Positions 34,718 to 43,128 of a DNA stretch of 64,000 bases are shown here, one piece after another. The DNA is taken from positions 62,001-126,000 of the forward strand of contig NZ_JACEFG010000004.1 of NCBI RefSeq assembly GCF_013694105.1, in the 5' to 3' direction. Under the pieces are notes generated by a model. It was not told the DNA's origin, ran no database searches, and was given only the letters and a program-made list of their open reading frames with translations. Source of the DNA: Halobacillus locisalis. Lineage in GTDB: Bacteria; Bacillota; Bacilli; Bacillales; Halobacillaceae. Within the stretch, counting starts at the first letter, position 1. Each line of letters starts with the position of its first letter. A program made the position numbers and the translations under genes.

Positions 34718-35698
34718 CTACAAAGAGTCGCCATTCATAATCGAGTTTTTCACAACAACGTAATCAACGTGCCGGATCGCATCAAGGTTCGTCCCGCCAG
34801 CGTAAGAGATGGCGGATTGAAGATCCTGCTCCATTTCTAAGAGCGTATCCTTCAATGGGCCTTTATACGACACCATCATTTTTTTACCTTCCACGTTCTT
34901 CTTTTCCCCTTTTTGAAACTCAGAAGCCGAACCGAAATACTCCTTGAACTGTTGACCGTCGCGTTCGATCATCTCACCTGGAGACTCATCGTGACCTGCG
35001 AATAAAGAGCCGATCATCACCATCGTTGCGCCGAAACGGACAGACTTCGCAATGTCTCCATGCGTACGGATGCCGCCATCCGCAATAATCGGCTTGCTTG
35101 CTGCCTTCGCACACCAGCGAACAGCAGCTAACTGCCACCCACCTGTACCGAATCCAGTCTTCAGTTTCGTAATACACACTTTTCCTGGCCCGATGCCAAC
35201 CTTCGTTGCATCCGCACCCGCGTTCTCCAATTCTCTGACAGCTTCAGGCGTACCAACATTCCCGGCAATCACAAATGTCTCTGGTAAGTGTTTCTTGATT
35301 TGTTTAATCATATCAATGACGGGTTGAGAGTGGCCGTGGGCAATATCAATCGTGATGTATTCAGGAATCAGGTCTTCTTTGGCCAGTTCCTCGATAAATC
35401 CATATTCTTCTTCTTTGACACCAACACTGATGGATGCAATCAAGTGGCGCTTGTGCATATCATCAATGAATGCTTTTCTTGTTTCCGGTTCAAAGCGGTG
35501 CATGATGTAAAAATACCCTTCTTCAGCCAGTAAGCCGGCCACTTCCTCGTCGATGATCGTCTGCATATTAGCAGGGACGACCGGAAGTTTGAAGGTATGA
35601 TTACCCAACGTTACTTTCGTATCACACTCAGAGCGGCTATTTACAATACATTTATTAGGGATAAGTTGAATATCTTCATAATCGAATACGTTTTCCAT
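34718..35698 (-). CDS. guaC: GMP reductase
   Basis: 326 residues, the Bacillus GuaC length. '[13 protein letters not shown]' (start), '[33 protein letters not shown]' blocks with the catalytic Cys near 174, '[40 protein letters not shown]' region near 200-240 and '[12 protein letters not shown]' are distinctive. It converts GMP to IMP with NADPH in purine interconversion. Two PurBox-like sites lie in the upstream region. Monocistronic. Confidence 0.95.
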   Translation of the reverse strand: MENVFDYEDIQLIPNKCIVNSRSECDTKVTLGNHTFKLPVVPANMQTIIDEEVAGLLAEEGYFYIMHRFEPETRKAFIDDMHKRHLIASISVGVKEEEYGFIEELAKEDLIPEYITIDIAHGHSQPVIDMIKQIKKHLPETFVIAGNVGTPEAVRELENAGADATKVGIGPGKVCITKLKTGFGTGGWQLAAVRWCAKAASKPIIADGGIRTHGDIAKSVRFGATMVMIGSLFAGHDESPGEMIERDGQQFKEYFGSASEFQKGEKKNVEGKKMMVSYKGPLKDTLLEMEQDLQSAISYAGGTNLDAIRHVDYVVVKNSIMNGDSL

Positions 35699-35711
35699 GA
35701 TAACACCTCAA

Positions 35712-35755
35712 AAAAGCGAACAATTAATTCGCTTGTTAGTTTATTGTTCGTATAT
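35712..35755. promoter_or_regulatory. Candidate pair of PurBoxes upstream of guaC
   Basis: AAAAGCGAACAAT (35712-35724) and, inverted, ATTGTTCGTATAT (35743-35755) each match AWWWCCGAACWWT except at one position. They are 18 bases apart and face each other, as PurR sites do. A further GTTCGAAC lies near 35830. Confidence 0.5.
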
Positions 35756-35906
35756 AATTCATAATAACGGATTTATAAAACGGTGTCAAAAATTAAAATG
35801 GTTAAAAAACATACAATACCGGTTAGTTGTTCGAACAACATTCGTTTTTTAAATTTGCTATTTTTTCATTATTTGTCGATGTGTGACGTGGAAAGAGGTG
35901 GATAGG

Positions 35907-36257
35907 ATGATTCGAAAGGTTATAACAGCTTCTCTGGCTGTCTTAGGTCTGCTGTTTGGAATGGTCGGAACGTTTATGCGTTGGCTGATTACGTCAGATA
36001 TTCCCGTATCTTATAAGGCATCTGAAGCCATGTCGGTACAATACATATTCTTTGCGGCAACGATTTGTTTCGTGCTGGCCGTATTGATTTCAAAAACGAA
36101 AGAAGCGGCTTTGGTCGCTGGGTGTTTCTTTCTTGTGCTATTCCTTATTCAAATGTACTCCTATACAAGAAGTGTTGGAACGGGATACTATACATCTTCC
36201 TACGCACAATTATCAAGCATCGTCATGTTTTTATGCTGGTCTTCTTTTGGTGATTAG
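35907..36257 (+). CDS. Small membrane protein, C-terminus apparently frameshifted
   Basis: 116 residues from the ATG at 35907 (AGAGGTGG upstream). Three membrane segments (about 6-28, 46-62 and 68-86) are visible. The frame ends abruptly at 'CWSSFGD'. Removing one T from the five-T run at 36231-36235 continues the protein as 'GLLLVISVVIFIKRYREEPI' with a stop at 36298, giving a fourth membrane helix and a normal basic tail just before the terminator. I therefore think the intact gene spans 35907-36300. Family not recognised. Confidence 0.65.
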   Translation: MIRKVITASLAVLGLLFGMVGTFMRWLITSDIPVSYKASEAMSVQYIFFAATICFVLAVLISKTKEAALVAGCFFLVLFLIQMYSYTRSVGTGYYTSSYAQLSSIVMFLCWSSFGD

Positions 36258-36287
36258 TGTCGTCATTTTTATCAAGAGATATAGAGA

Positions 36288-36319
36288 AGAACCCATCTGA
36301 CATCAGGTGGGTTCTTTTT
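36288..36319 (+). terminator. Terminator of the 35.9 kb gene
   Basis: GAACCCATCTG and CAGGTGGGTTC pair, then TTTTTA. Confidence 0.8.
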
Positions 36320-36625
36320 AGTTTGCCGCCCGGAGTCGTCATGCTCGTTCAGGAGCTTTCAACCGTTTTAACGTTCATCTTCTTGAAAAATAGTTGAGAG
36401 AGGCGCCTTCTCAGCGTTTTTGACTGTGTTCAGCATGCATAAGTGTTGAGAGGCATGTGATCACAGCATTTTAATATATACTCTGGTGGTGAAAGTGCTG
36501 TGACATGAGCCATCACAGCACTTTTCGGGCTCTCACATCCATAAAATAGCCATTATTAGCAACCCACCCACTCATTTGAAATCCAAAAAGAAGAAGAGTG
36601 ACGAGTTCTTCAATCTCAAAAATAA
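36320..36625. other. Intergenic stretch with strong hairpin, no gene found
   Basis: No open frame with a ribosome site is seen. A perfect hairpin AAAGTGCTGTGA (36492-36503) with TCACAGCACTTT (36513-36524) is present, and TCACAGCA occurs once more at 36461-36468. It could be a small RNA terminator or a repeat remnant. Confidence 0.5.
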
Positions 36626-36657
36626 GAGGCAGACACTAAAAGCAGTGTCTGCCTCTT
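36626..36657 (-). terminator. Terminator of the nad operon
   Basis: AGAGGCAGACAC pairs with GTGTCTGCCTCT across eight bases, just past the nadA stop; AT-rich sequence follows on the minus strand. Confidence 0.75.
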
Positions 36658-36672
36658 CATAAGTATATAAAT

Positions 36673-37779
36673 TCATGCGCGTTCAAGCATACGATCTAGC
36701 GCCTTTTTCGCGTCAACAGCAACCCCGCGGTCCACCTTGATCACATTCTGCGGCTCACCGTTCGCAATCGACTCAAGCGACCAAGCCAAGTGAGGCAAAT
36801 CAATCCGGTTCATCGTCAAGCACGGACACATGCGGGGATTCAGCGAAATGATATGCTGTTCTGGATGTTCTTTAATGATCCGGTTCACAAGATTCATTTC
36901 TGTCCCGATTGCCCAAGCACTCCCGGCAGGTGCATCCTTGATCTGATTGATAATGAAATTCGTCGAGCCAGCGTAGTCAGAAAGGGCAACGACCTCTCGG
37001 CTGCACTCAGGGTGAACGATGATGTTCATATCAGGATGGTCGTTGCGAACCTGTTCCACGTTCAAGGTCGTAAAGTTTTCATGAACGGAACAGTGACCTT
37101 TCCATAAAATGACCCGCACTTCCTCTACAGGAACTTCATGAAGAAGCTCTTCCCGTATCGGATCCCATACCGCCATCTGTTCAAGGGGGATACCTAAATC
37201 ATAAGCGGTATTCCGTCCTAAATGCTGGTCAGGTAAGAAGAGGATGCGTTCCTTTTGTTCGAATGCCCATTCGATCATGCCGGCAGCATTGGAGGACGTA
37301 ACCGTCGCGCCTCCGTGTTTTCCGACAAACGATTTAATCGCTGCCGTCGAATTCACATAGGTGAGGGGCAGAATGGTATCGTCAAACGTCGCCATCAGCT
37401 TATCCCAAGCTTTTTCCGTCTGTGTAATATTGGCCATATCCGCCATGGTGCAACCTGCGCGCATGTCGGGTAAGTACACGTGCTGATCGTCTCTCGTTAA
37501 AATATCTGCCGTTTCGGCCATAAAGTGAACACCGCAGAATACAATCGCTTCTGCTTCATGCTGGGTTGCTGATAGTTGAGCCAGTTTCAAAGAATCCCCG
37601 CGCGCATCAGCAAACTCTATGACTTCATCTTTTTGGTAATGGTGACCGGGTAGAAATAACCGGCTGCCCATTTCATTTTTGACGCGTTGAACAATCGCTC
37701 TAAGTTCATCGTCACTCATCTGTTGATAGCGGTCAGGCAAAGTAGGGTGCTGGGTTTTCATCGTTTCAAAAAGGTTCAT
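36673..37779 (-). CDS. nadA: Quinolinate synthase A
   Basis: 368 residues, the long Bacillus form. '[30 protein letters not shown]' region (about 40-70) binds substrate. The Fe-S cluster cysteines are those in '[15 protein letters not shown]' (about 96-110), 'HPECSREV' (about 255) and '[13 protein letters not shown]' (about 320). It condenses iminoaspartate with dihydroxyacetone phosphate to quinolinate in NAD synthesis. It overlaps nadC by 4 bp and is last in nadB-nadC-nadA. The facing nifS gene probably supplies its cluster sulfur. Confidence 0.95.
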   Translation of the reverse strand: MNLFETMKTQHPTLPDRYQQMSDDELRAIVQRVKNEMGSRLFLPGHHYQKDEVIEFADARGDSLKLAQLSATQHEAEAIVFCGVHFMAETADILTRDDQHVYLPDMRAGCTMADMANITQTEKAWDKLMATFDDTILPLTYVNSTAAIKSFVGKHGGATVTSSNAAGMIEWAFEQKERILFLPDQHLGRNTAYDLGIPLEQMAVWDPIREELLHEVPVEEVRVILWKGHCSVHENFTTLNVEQVRNDHPDMNIIVHPECSREVVALSDYAGSTNFIINQIKDAPAGSAWAIGTEMNLVNRIIKEHPEQHIISLNPRMCPCLTMNRIDLPHLAWSLESIANGEPQNVIKVDRGVAVDAKKALDRMLERA

Positions 37780-38630
37780 TTGTTGTCCTCCTCAGAATTT
37801 GTGATCACTTTGGCGCTAATGTCGAGGGAAGGGGCTGAGTGGGTCAAACAACCGAGCGAAATGTAATCCACATCTAATCCACGATAAGAGGATAAGTTGT
37901 CGAGTGATAGACCACCTGATACTTCTGTCGTAATCGATGAAGGAACGAGCGCTTTTAAGACGCGAACTTGTTCAGGGCTGCGATTATCGAACATGATACA
38001 ATCGACGCCCGCTTCAACGGCTTCTTTCACTTGGTCTTCATGTTCGGTTTCCACTTCGATTTTCACCATATGCCCTAACTCTGATTTGATTGTTTCCGCA
38101 GCCCTCGTAATCGATCCAGCAAAAGCGATGTGATTGTCTTTGATCATGACGGCATCATGCAATCCGAAGCGGTGATTCTTGCCACCACCCGCACGCACGG
38201 CATACTTTTCAAAGGTGCGTAGACCAGGTGTCGTTTTTCTGGTATCACAAATCATCGTCTTTTCATCGTCCAATCGTTGAACCGCTTCACGCGTAAGCGT
38301 CGCAATCCCGCTCATACGCTGAATCAAATTCAATATGACCCTCTCTCCTTTCAGCAGACTACGGATGGGACCTTGGATCTTAGCGATTTCGACACCAGAC
38401 GCAATGGACGCTCCATCGGGGACGAAGGTCGTCACCTTAACAGAAGGATCTAGAACCTCAAACCCTGATACAATCACGTCTTCACCGCAAAATACGCCGG
38501 ACTGCTTACTGATCAACGTCAATTCTCCTTGAGCTGATTTTGGGAAAAGAACATCGCTCGTCACATCACGGTCACCGATATCTTCGATGAAAAAGGCCTC
38601 TAAGCTTTTCTTATAGATAAATGGGTTCAT
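37776..38630 (-). CDS. nadC: Nicotinate-nucleotide pyrophosphorylase (carboxylating)
   Basis: 284 residues. '[11 protein letters not shown]' (about 16), '[17 protein letters not shown]' (about 100), '[39 protein letters not shown]' region (about 128-168) and '[11 protein letters not shown]' are QPRTase hallmarks. It joins quinolinate and PRPP to nicotinate mononucleotide. The start codon lies 20 bp inside nadB with AGAGGA upstream of it, so translation is coupled. Confidence 0.95.
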   Translation of the reverse strand: MNPFIYKKSLEAFFIEDIGDRDVTSDVLFPKSAQGELTLISKQSGVFCGEDVIVSGFEVLDPSVKVTTFVPDGASIASGVEIAKIQGPIRSLLKGERVILNLIQRMSGIATLTREAVQRLDDEKTMICDTRKTTPGLRTFEKYAVRAGGGKNHRFGLHDAVMIKDNHIAFAGSITRAAETIKSELGHMVKIEVETEHEDQVKEAVEAGVDCIMFDNRSPEQVRVLKALVPSSITTEVSGGLSLDNLSSYRGLDVDYISLGCLTHSAPSLDISAKVITNSEEDNK

Positions 38631-40173
38631 GTATATTCCTCTTTTCTACGTTTCTCTTATGGACGGACTGCTTCTGTTGCCACACCTTCAGTTCTTCCGG
38701 GAAATCACTTCGGAAGTGGGCCCCGCGACTTTCTTTGCGTTCAAGAGCGGAGCAGGTGATCAACCAAGCTGTTTGCAGCATGAATAGCGTGGTCACTTGT
38801 TTAGTAGTGAGCAAACTCAAGTCAAAGGTAAACCACTCATCGATTCGGAAAGAATCCAACCACTCTTTCTGTTGGAGCAACTGCTGCTCAGTCCGGACCA
38901 TCCCGACAAGATCCATCATTCTCTGTTGAAGTTCTTTCACAGGCGGCAGGTCAACGATCGAGTGGTGGAGCGAAGGCTTACGTTCAGGCAGATCTGGTAA
39001 CTCCGGCAATCCTTCAGTGGAGTTAATGAAAGCGGCTAGTCTTTTTCCGAAAACAAGACCTTCCAGTAACGAATTGCTTGCCAAGCGATTCGCACCATGA
39101 ACACCCGTGCAAGCGGCTTCCCCTAAAGCGTACAACCCATTGACGGCCGTTCTTCCGAAGCGGTCTGTCGCAATTCCCCCCATAGAGAAATGGCAGCCGG
39201 GTGAAACGGGAATCTGCCCCTTTTGAATATCGATGTTATGAGCCTCACACAGTTTTGCTACCGTAGGGAATCGTTTTGAAAAATCCGAGATGGACCGTAT
39301 GTCTAGGTACACATGGTGACCTTGTTGGAGTTGCTGGTATATGGTCTGGGCAACGACATTACGTGGGGCGAGGTCGCGCAAAGGGTGTACGCCATCCATG
39401 ATAGCGTCGCCGTTCTCGTTCAGCAGTACAGCACCTTCACCACGAACAGCTTCTGTCACTAATCCATGTGTTCGACCATCTTTATACAAGAGGGTCGGAT
39501 GAAATTGGATGAATTCCATATCTGTGATTTCTGCTCCAGCCTGATAAGCTAAGGCGATGCCGTCTCCTGTAATGGTCTCTGCATTGGAAGTGAGAGAGTA
39601 CAATTGTCCACATCCGCCTGTGGATAAAATCACATGAGCCGCTGTGAAAGTACGAGTTCCGTTTTTCGTTAGACATTTCACACCGTAACAACGGTTTTCA
39701 TGGATTACTAGATCATAAACGAAGTGGTCTTCATACAGTTCAATCGTGTCTGGCAGCTGTTGAATCAGGTGCTTCATTAAGCGTTTTCCAGTTTGATCGC
39801 CACCGCTATGTACGATTCTGTAATCATGATGCCCACCTTCGCGTCCTAGCTGAAGGTGACCATCCGGATTACGGTCAAATTCACACCCTTCGGCAATCAA
39901 CTCATTAATAATGGCTGGAGCCTCTCGGGTCATTTCTAGAGTGTATTGGGATTGATTGGTGTAACGGCCGGCTTCAACGGTGTCTAAATAGTGGGCGAAA
40001 GGGTCGTCATCTTCTTTGATGGCTGCAGAAATGCCTCCTTGAGCATAAGAGGAGTTTCCGTGCGTAGCTTTTGACTTTGTGAAGACAATCACATTTGTGT
40101 CCTCGCTTAAGTGTTTTGCCAATTGCAAAGCTGAAACTCCACTTCCGACAATGATCACATCCGCTTTTCTCAT
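38611..40173 (-). CDS. nadB: L-aspartate oxidase
   Basis: 520 residues. FAD motif 'VIIVGSGVSALQLAKHL' (5-21), 'SSYAQGGISAAIKEDDDPFAHYLDTVEAG' region (about 41), 'HPTLLY' and 'GEAACTGVHGANRLASNSLLEGLVFGKR' (about 355-382) identify NadB; the C-terminal helical domain is present but a little short. It oxidises aspartate to iminoaspartate, the first step of de novo NAD synthesis. First gene of nadB-nadC-nadA and divergent from nifS. Confidence 0.94.
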   Translation of the reverse strand: MRKADVIIVGSGVSALQLAKHLSEDTNVIVFTKSKATHGNSSYAQGGISAAIKEDDDPFAHYLDTVEAGRYTNQSQYTLEMTREAPAIINELIAEGCEFDRNPDGHLQLGREGGHHDYRIVHSGGDQTGKRLMKHLIQQLPDTIELYEDHFVYDLVIHENRCYGVKCLTKNGTRTFTAAHVILSTGGCGQLYSLTSNAETITGDGIALAYQAGAEITDMEFIQFHPTLLYKDGRTHGLVTEAVRGEGAVLLNENGDAIMDGVHPLRDLAPRNVVAQTIYQQLQQGHHVYLDIRSISDFSKRFPTVAKLCEAHNIDIQKGQIPVSPGCHFSMGGIATDRFGRTAVNGLYALGEAACTGVHGANRLASNSLLEGLVFGKRLAAFINSTEGLPELPDLPERKPSLHHSIVDLPPVKELQQRMMDLVGMVRTEQQLLQQKEWLDSFRIDEWFTFDLSLLTTKQVTTLFMLQTAWLITCSALERKESRGAHFRSDFPEELKVWQQKQSVHKRNVEKRNIHEPIYL

Positions 40174-40275
40174 ATCATATCCCCTTATTATTTTGGCTCT
40201 GTTCCAGCATGTTTTGATGTATTCATTTCTTCACAATAATATAATCAAGGCAAAGACCTATGGCTTTATCCGCTG

Positions 40276-40478
40276 CCTAGTTCCAGCGTTGAGGGTTCGT
40301 TCTTCTTCTCGTCGATGGGGCTGGTTTTGAAACAGCGTGACTCCCGTGGGAGGGACCTAGGCGATACCCCACAGGGAGTGCAACGACCGAGGAGGCTCGC
40401 CGGCTCCCCCGCAGGAAAGCGAGTTGTTTCAAAACCACCCCATACGCCTAATAAGGTGACGAACCTTGGACATCTAGG
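40276..40478. repeat. Nested palindromic repeat P1 with outer shell
   Basis: The inner element has arms GGTTTTGAAACA and TGTTTCAAAACC (within 40317-40334 and 40425-40443) around the GC-rich core 'gactcccg...gaggctcgccgg...gcaggaaagcga'. An outer shell adds GGGTTCGT with ACGAACC and CCTAG with CTAGG. It occupies the gap between nadB and nifS. Homologous cores occur at 42615-42737 and 53429-53555, with different arms. Confidence 0.88.
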
Positions 40479-40597
40479 ATTCTTGAATCAGAATAATAGA
40501 TAGATAACGACAATGATTTTACATGTGTATTGACACCTATATTTACATAGAATTACACTTATGACAAGTGAAAACACAAATAAAGGAGAGGAAATAG

Positions 40598-41725
40598 ATG
40601 GAGAGATACTTTGATTATGCAGCCACAAGTCCGATGAGCAGAGAGGCGTTGGCCGCTTTTACAAAGGCAGCCGAAGAATTTTACGGAAACACAAGCAGTG
40701 CACATGATTTCGGAACAGAAGCACAGTCTCTATTGGAACATAGTCGGAACACGCTTGCTTCTAAGCTGGATGTTGAACAAGAGGGGGTGTATTTTACAAG
40801 TGGGGGGACAGAGAGCAACTGGATTGGGTTAGAAGCTTTGATGGGAGCAGGTAAAGGGAATCATATCGTTGTTTCTGCAGCGGAGCATTCATCCGTTCGT
40901 CGAGTCGTCGATAAAATGGAGAGGGAAGGAGCGCAAGTGACGTGGGTGCCTTTCACGGCAGAAGGCGTGTTGGATTTGGAAGTTTTAGCTTCCTCCGTGA
41001 CAAAAGAGACGGCTGTCGTGTCCGTTCAGCTTGTCAATTCTGATTTGGGGACGATTCAACCTTTAGAGGAAGTCTATCGACACTGCAGAGAAAAGGGCGT
41101 GCTTCTGCATAGTGATTTTGTTCAAGCCTTTGGCAAAATCAACCTAAAGAAAGTGGCGCGACTTGCCGACAGTTTTTCATTGTCGGCTCATAAAATCGGA
41201 GGTCCCAAAGGGGTAGGAGCCGTGTACATACGTCCGACCTTATCGTTCTCTCCGATTTTCCATGATGTTACCCACGAATCTGGCGTTAGGCCGGGTACGG
41301 TGAATACACCTGGTGTTGCTTCATTTATCGTTGCTGCAGATGAGGCTTTGGCTCAAAGAACGGATGGGGAAATCAGAACCTTGAAGAACAAATTCGTCCA
41401 ACTTTTAGGAAAAGGTTTTTCTGTGGTTGGAAACAGCTTGGATAGTGACATTCCGATTATCGGGCTTACTACCCGAGGGGTACCAGGTCAGTGGATGATG
41501 TTGGAAGGCAATCGTAGAGGATTTGCCTTTTCTACCGGAAGTGCTTGTCAGACCGGTCATGATGGAACCCTTACGACGCTAGACGCGATGGGTATGACAA
41601 AAGAACAGGGTGAAACGTTTATCCGGGTGTCATTTCATCATTCCCATTCAGAGTTCGATATCGTACGTTTAGCGGAATGCTTGAACACCATTGCTAGTGA
41701 GCATCGGTCGGAAGTGAGCGTGTAA
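40598..41725 (+). CDS. nifS: Cysteine desulfurase (NifS/NadS type)
   Basis: 375 residues. 'YFDYAATSPMSREAL' (start), 'YFTSGGTESNW' (about 67), the PLP lysine in 'SLSAHKIGGPKGVGA' (about 200) and the active Cys in 'FSTGSACQTGHDG' (about 320) are complete. It removes sulfur from cysteine for Fe-S assembly. Its divergent placement to nadBCA is the same as in B. subtilis, where NifS serves NadA. The regulator NiaR/YrxA that usually follows nifS is absent here. Confidence 0.92.
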   Translation: MERYFDYAATSPMSREALAAFTKAAEEFYGNTSSAHDFGTEAQSLLEHSRNTLASKLDVEQEGVYFTSGGTESNWIGLEALMGAGKGNHIVVSAAEHSSVRRVVDKMEREGAQVTWVPFTAEGVLDLEVLASSVTKETAVVSVQLVNSDLGTIQPLEEVYRHCREKGVLLHSDFVQAFGKINLKKVARLADSFSLSAHKIGGPKGVGAVYIRPTLSFSPIFHDVTHESGVRPGTVNTPGVASFIVAADEALAQRTDGEIRTLKNKFVQLLGKGFSVVGNSLDSDIPIIGLTTRGVPGQWMMLEGNRRGFAFSTGSACQTGHDGTLTTLDAMGMTKEQGETFIRVSFHHSHSEFDIVRLAECLNTIASEHRSEVSV

Positions 41726-41782
41726 TGACCGGCATAGGCTGTCCCTCTTTTTCATAGAATCGAAGAGAAGGAGGGGAGGACG

Positions 41783-42268
41783 ATGGGGTTATTCCATGAA
41801 TTCCGTGAATTCACCGTTCGCGGAAGCGCCGTAGACATGGGTGTCGGGATGGTGTTAGGCGCGGCGTTCAGTGGATTTATCGATTCGCTCGTGACGGATA
41901 TTTTGTTGCCGCCTGTCGGTTTGCTGTATGCTCGCATGAACTTTGAAGATCTTTATATAAGCTTAAGTGGTGATGTGTATCCGTCCCTTGCCGCTGCACG
42001 GGAGGCAGGGGCTGCAACGATCAATTATGGATTATTTCTAACGGCCTCGATCCGTTTTCTCATTGTTTTATTTGCCGTCTTTTTGGTAGTAAGACAGATA
42101 AATCGTTGGAAGAAACCGCATCAACATCCCTTGCATTCGATGACTAAGAAGGAATGTCCATATTGTTGTATGCCGATACCAAGCCAAGCGGTGATTTGCC
42201 CGAATTGTTCATCTTCAGTGGAGAAGAAACCAATGAAGGAGCGGACACCGCGTTTTCGGGTGAAATAG
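41783..42268 (+). CDS. mscL: Large-conductance mechanosensitive channel with C-terminal zinc ribbon
   Basis: 161 residues. The N-terminal helix 'FREFTVRGSAVDMGVGMVLGAAFSGFIDSLVTDILLPPVG' region (7-46) and the second helix 'FLTASIRFLIVLFAVFLVV' (85-103) are MscL. Beyond residue 120 the usual C-terminal helical bundle is replaced by a ribbon with Cys125-Pro-Tyr-Cys128 and Cys139-Pro-Asn-Cys142, which probably binds zinc, and a basic tail. The channel releases solutes on hypo-osmotic shock, which would suit a salt-adapted bacterium. AAGGAGGGG lies upstream. Confidence 0.9.
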   Translation: MGLFHEFREFTVRGSAVDMGVGMVLGAAFSGFIDSLVTDILLPPVGLLYARMNFEDLYISLSGDVYPSLAAAREAGAATINYGLFLTASIRFLIVLFAVFLVVRQINRWKKPHQHPLHSMTKKECPYCCMPIPSQAVICPNCSSSVEKKPMKERTPRFRVK

Positions 42269-42308
42269 TAGAGATCACCATTTAGTCCATCAAAATGGGA
42301 AATACCCA

Positions 42309-42341
42309 AAAAAGAGGACCTGATCAAGGCCCTCTTTTTTA
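42309..42341 (+). terminator. mscL terminator, near-copy of the one at 42.8 kb
   Basis: AAAAGAGGACCTGATCA (42310-42326) pairs in part with GGCCCTCTTTT and a T run follows. The same 17-mer is perfectly complementary to TGATCAGGTCCTCTTTT at 42806-42822, so the two terminators bracket repeat Q2. Confidence 0.75.
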
Positions 42342-42793
42342 GTATGTTGGGAAAGCTACTTTCGGTTCTTCCAAGTTGAGAAGAGACCGGTGGCGTGGAA
42401 ACGACTCCCTTTCCGCAGGAGGCGGTGAGCTTCCTCGGTCGCTCCTGAGACCTGCGGGATCTCACCCAAGCCTCAGGATCCTGCAGGAGTGTCGCCGTTT
42501 CCACGCCACCTCAACAAAAGAAGGCTGAACCTCTAGAGATTCAACGACAATGAGGATTTCTACTGATGACTGCACCATGTTTGGTGAGGTTCTGTTCCCA
42601 CTATTTGTAGCATAGTGGGATGGAAAACGGGGAGACTCCCGCGGGAGAAGGACCTAGGCGAGACCCCACAGAGAGTGTCAACGAACGAGGAGGCTCGCCG
42701 GCTCCCCCGCAGGAAAGCGAGTCGTTTTCCATCCCACGGTATTCTTATATGATCAAACAGAATCTCTGCACGGACTTCTGCAGGCAGCCTGAA
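42337..42793. repeat. Nested palindromic repeat Q2, interrupted by P2
   Basis: A copy of Q1 with arms GGTGGCGTGGAAACG (42389-42403) and CGTTTCCACGCCACC (42496-42510). It ends in CAGGCAGCCTGAA (42781-42793), the same end as Q1. The second hairpin of Q1 is opened here: its loop carries the whole element P2 (42615-42737). Confidence 0.88.
42615..42737. repeat. Palindromic repeat P2 inside Q2
   Basis: Arms GTGGGATGGAAAACG (42615-42629) and CGTTTTCCATCCCAC (42723-42737) are perfectly complementary. The core is nearly the same as in P1 and P3. The arm sequence differs from both. Confidence 0.88.
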
Positions 42794-42823
42794 AAAAGAG
42801 GACCTTGATCAGGTCCTCTTTTG
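42791..42823. terminator. Terminator of the small acidic lipoprotein gene
   Basis: AAAAGAGGACCT, TGATC and AGGTCCTCTTTT form a near-perfect palindrome abutting repeat Q2. Confidence 0.8.
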
Positions 42824-42824
42824 C

Positions 42825-43016
42825 TTATTCTTCGCCTTCAGAGTCTTCAGAGCCCTCACCAGAATCTTCTCCAGAACCTTCCATTTCACCAGATTCAGAG
42901 TCTTCCATTTCACCTGACTCTTGTTCTTCCATGTCTCCGTCTTCCTCTTCACCACCACAAGCAGCTAACGTTAGTACGGATGTGAGTCCAATAGCAAGCA
43001 ACCATTTTTTCATCAT
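42825..43016 (-). CDS. Small acidic lipoprotein
   Basis: 63 residues. A signal with lipobox 'LTLAAC' (Cys about 20) is followed by a tail of almost only Glu, Asp, Ser and Gly in imperfect repeats ('SGEMEDSESGEMEGSGEDSGEGSEDSEGEE' in short pieces). Exported and lipid-anchored. The strongly acidic surface tail fits a salt-adapted organism, but such lipoproteins also occur elsewhere. Function unknown. Confidence 0.75.
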   Translation of the reverse strand: MMKKWLLAIGLTSVLTLAACGGEEEDGDMEEQESGEMEDSESGEMEGSGEDSGEGSEDSEGEE

Positions 43017-43128
43017 GTGTAACGACTCCTTTCAAGTAGGGTTCAGAATGACTATACCCAACAATTGTAAACGATAAGTTACGGTACGATTAATATCTAG
43101 TAAACTTACAATAATTGGTACAAAAGGA

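Noticed and set aside
42620-42808. 62-residue frame over repeat P2 ('ETPAGEGPRRDPTESVNERGG')
   Set aside because: It covers the palindromic repeat, and similar frames appear at every copy; coding is not supported.
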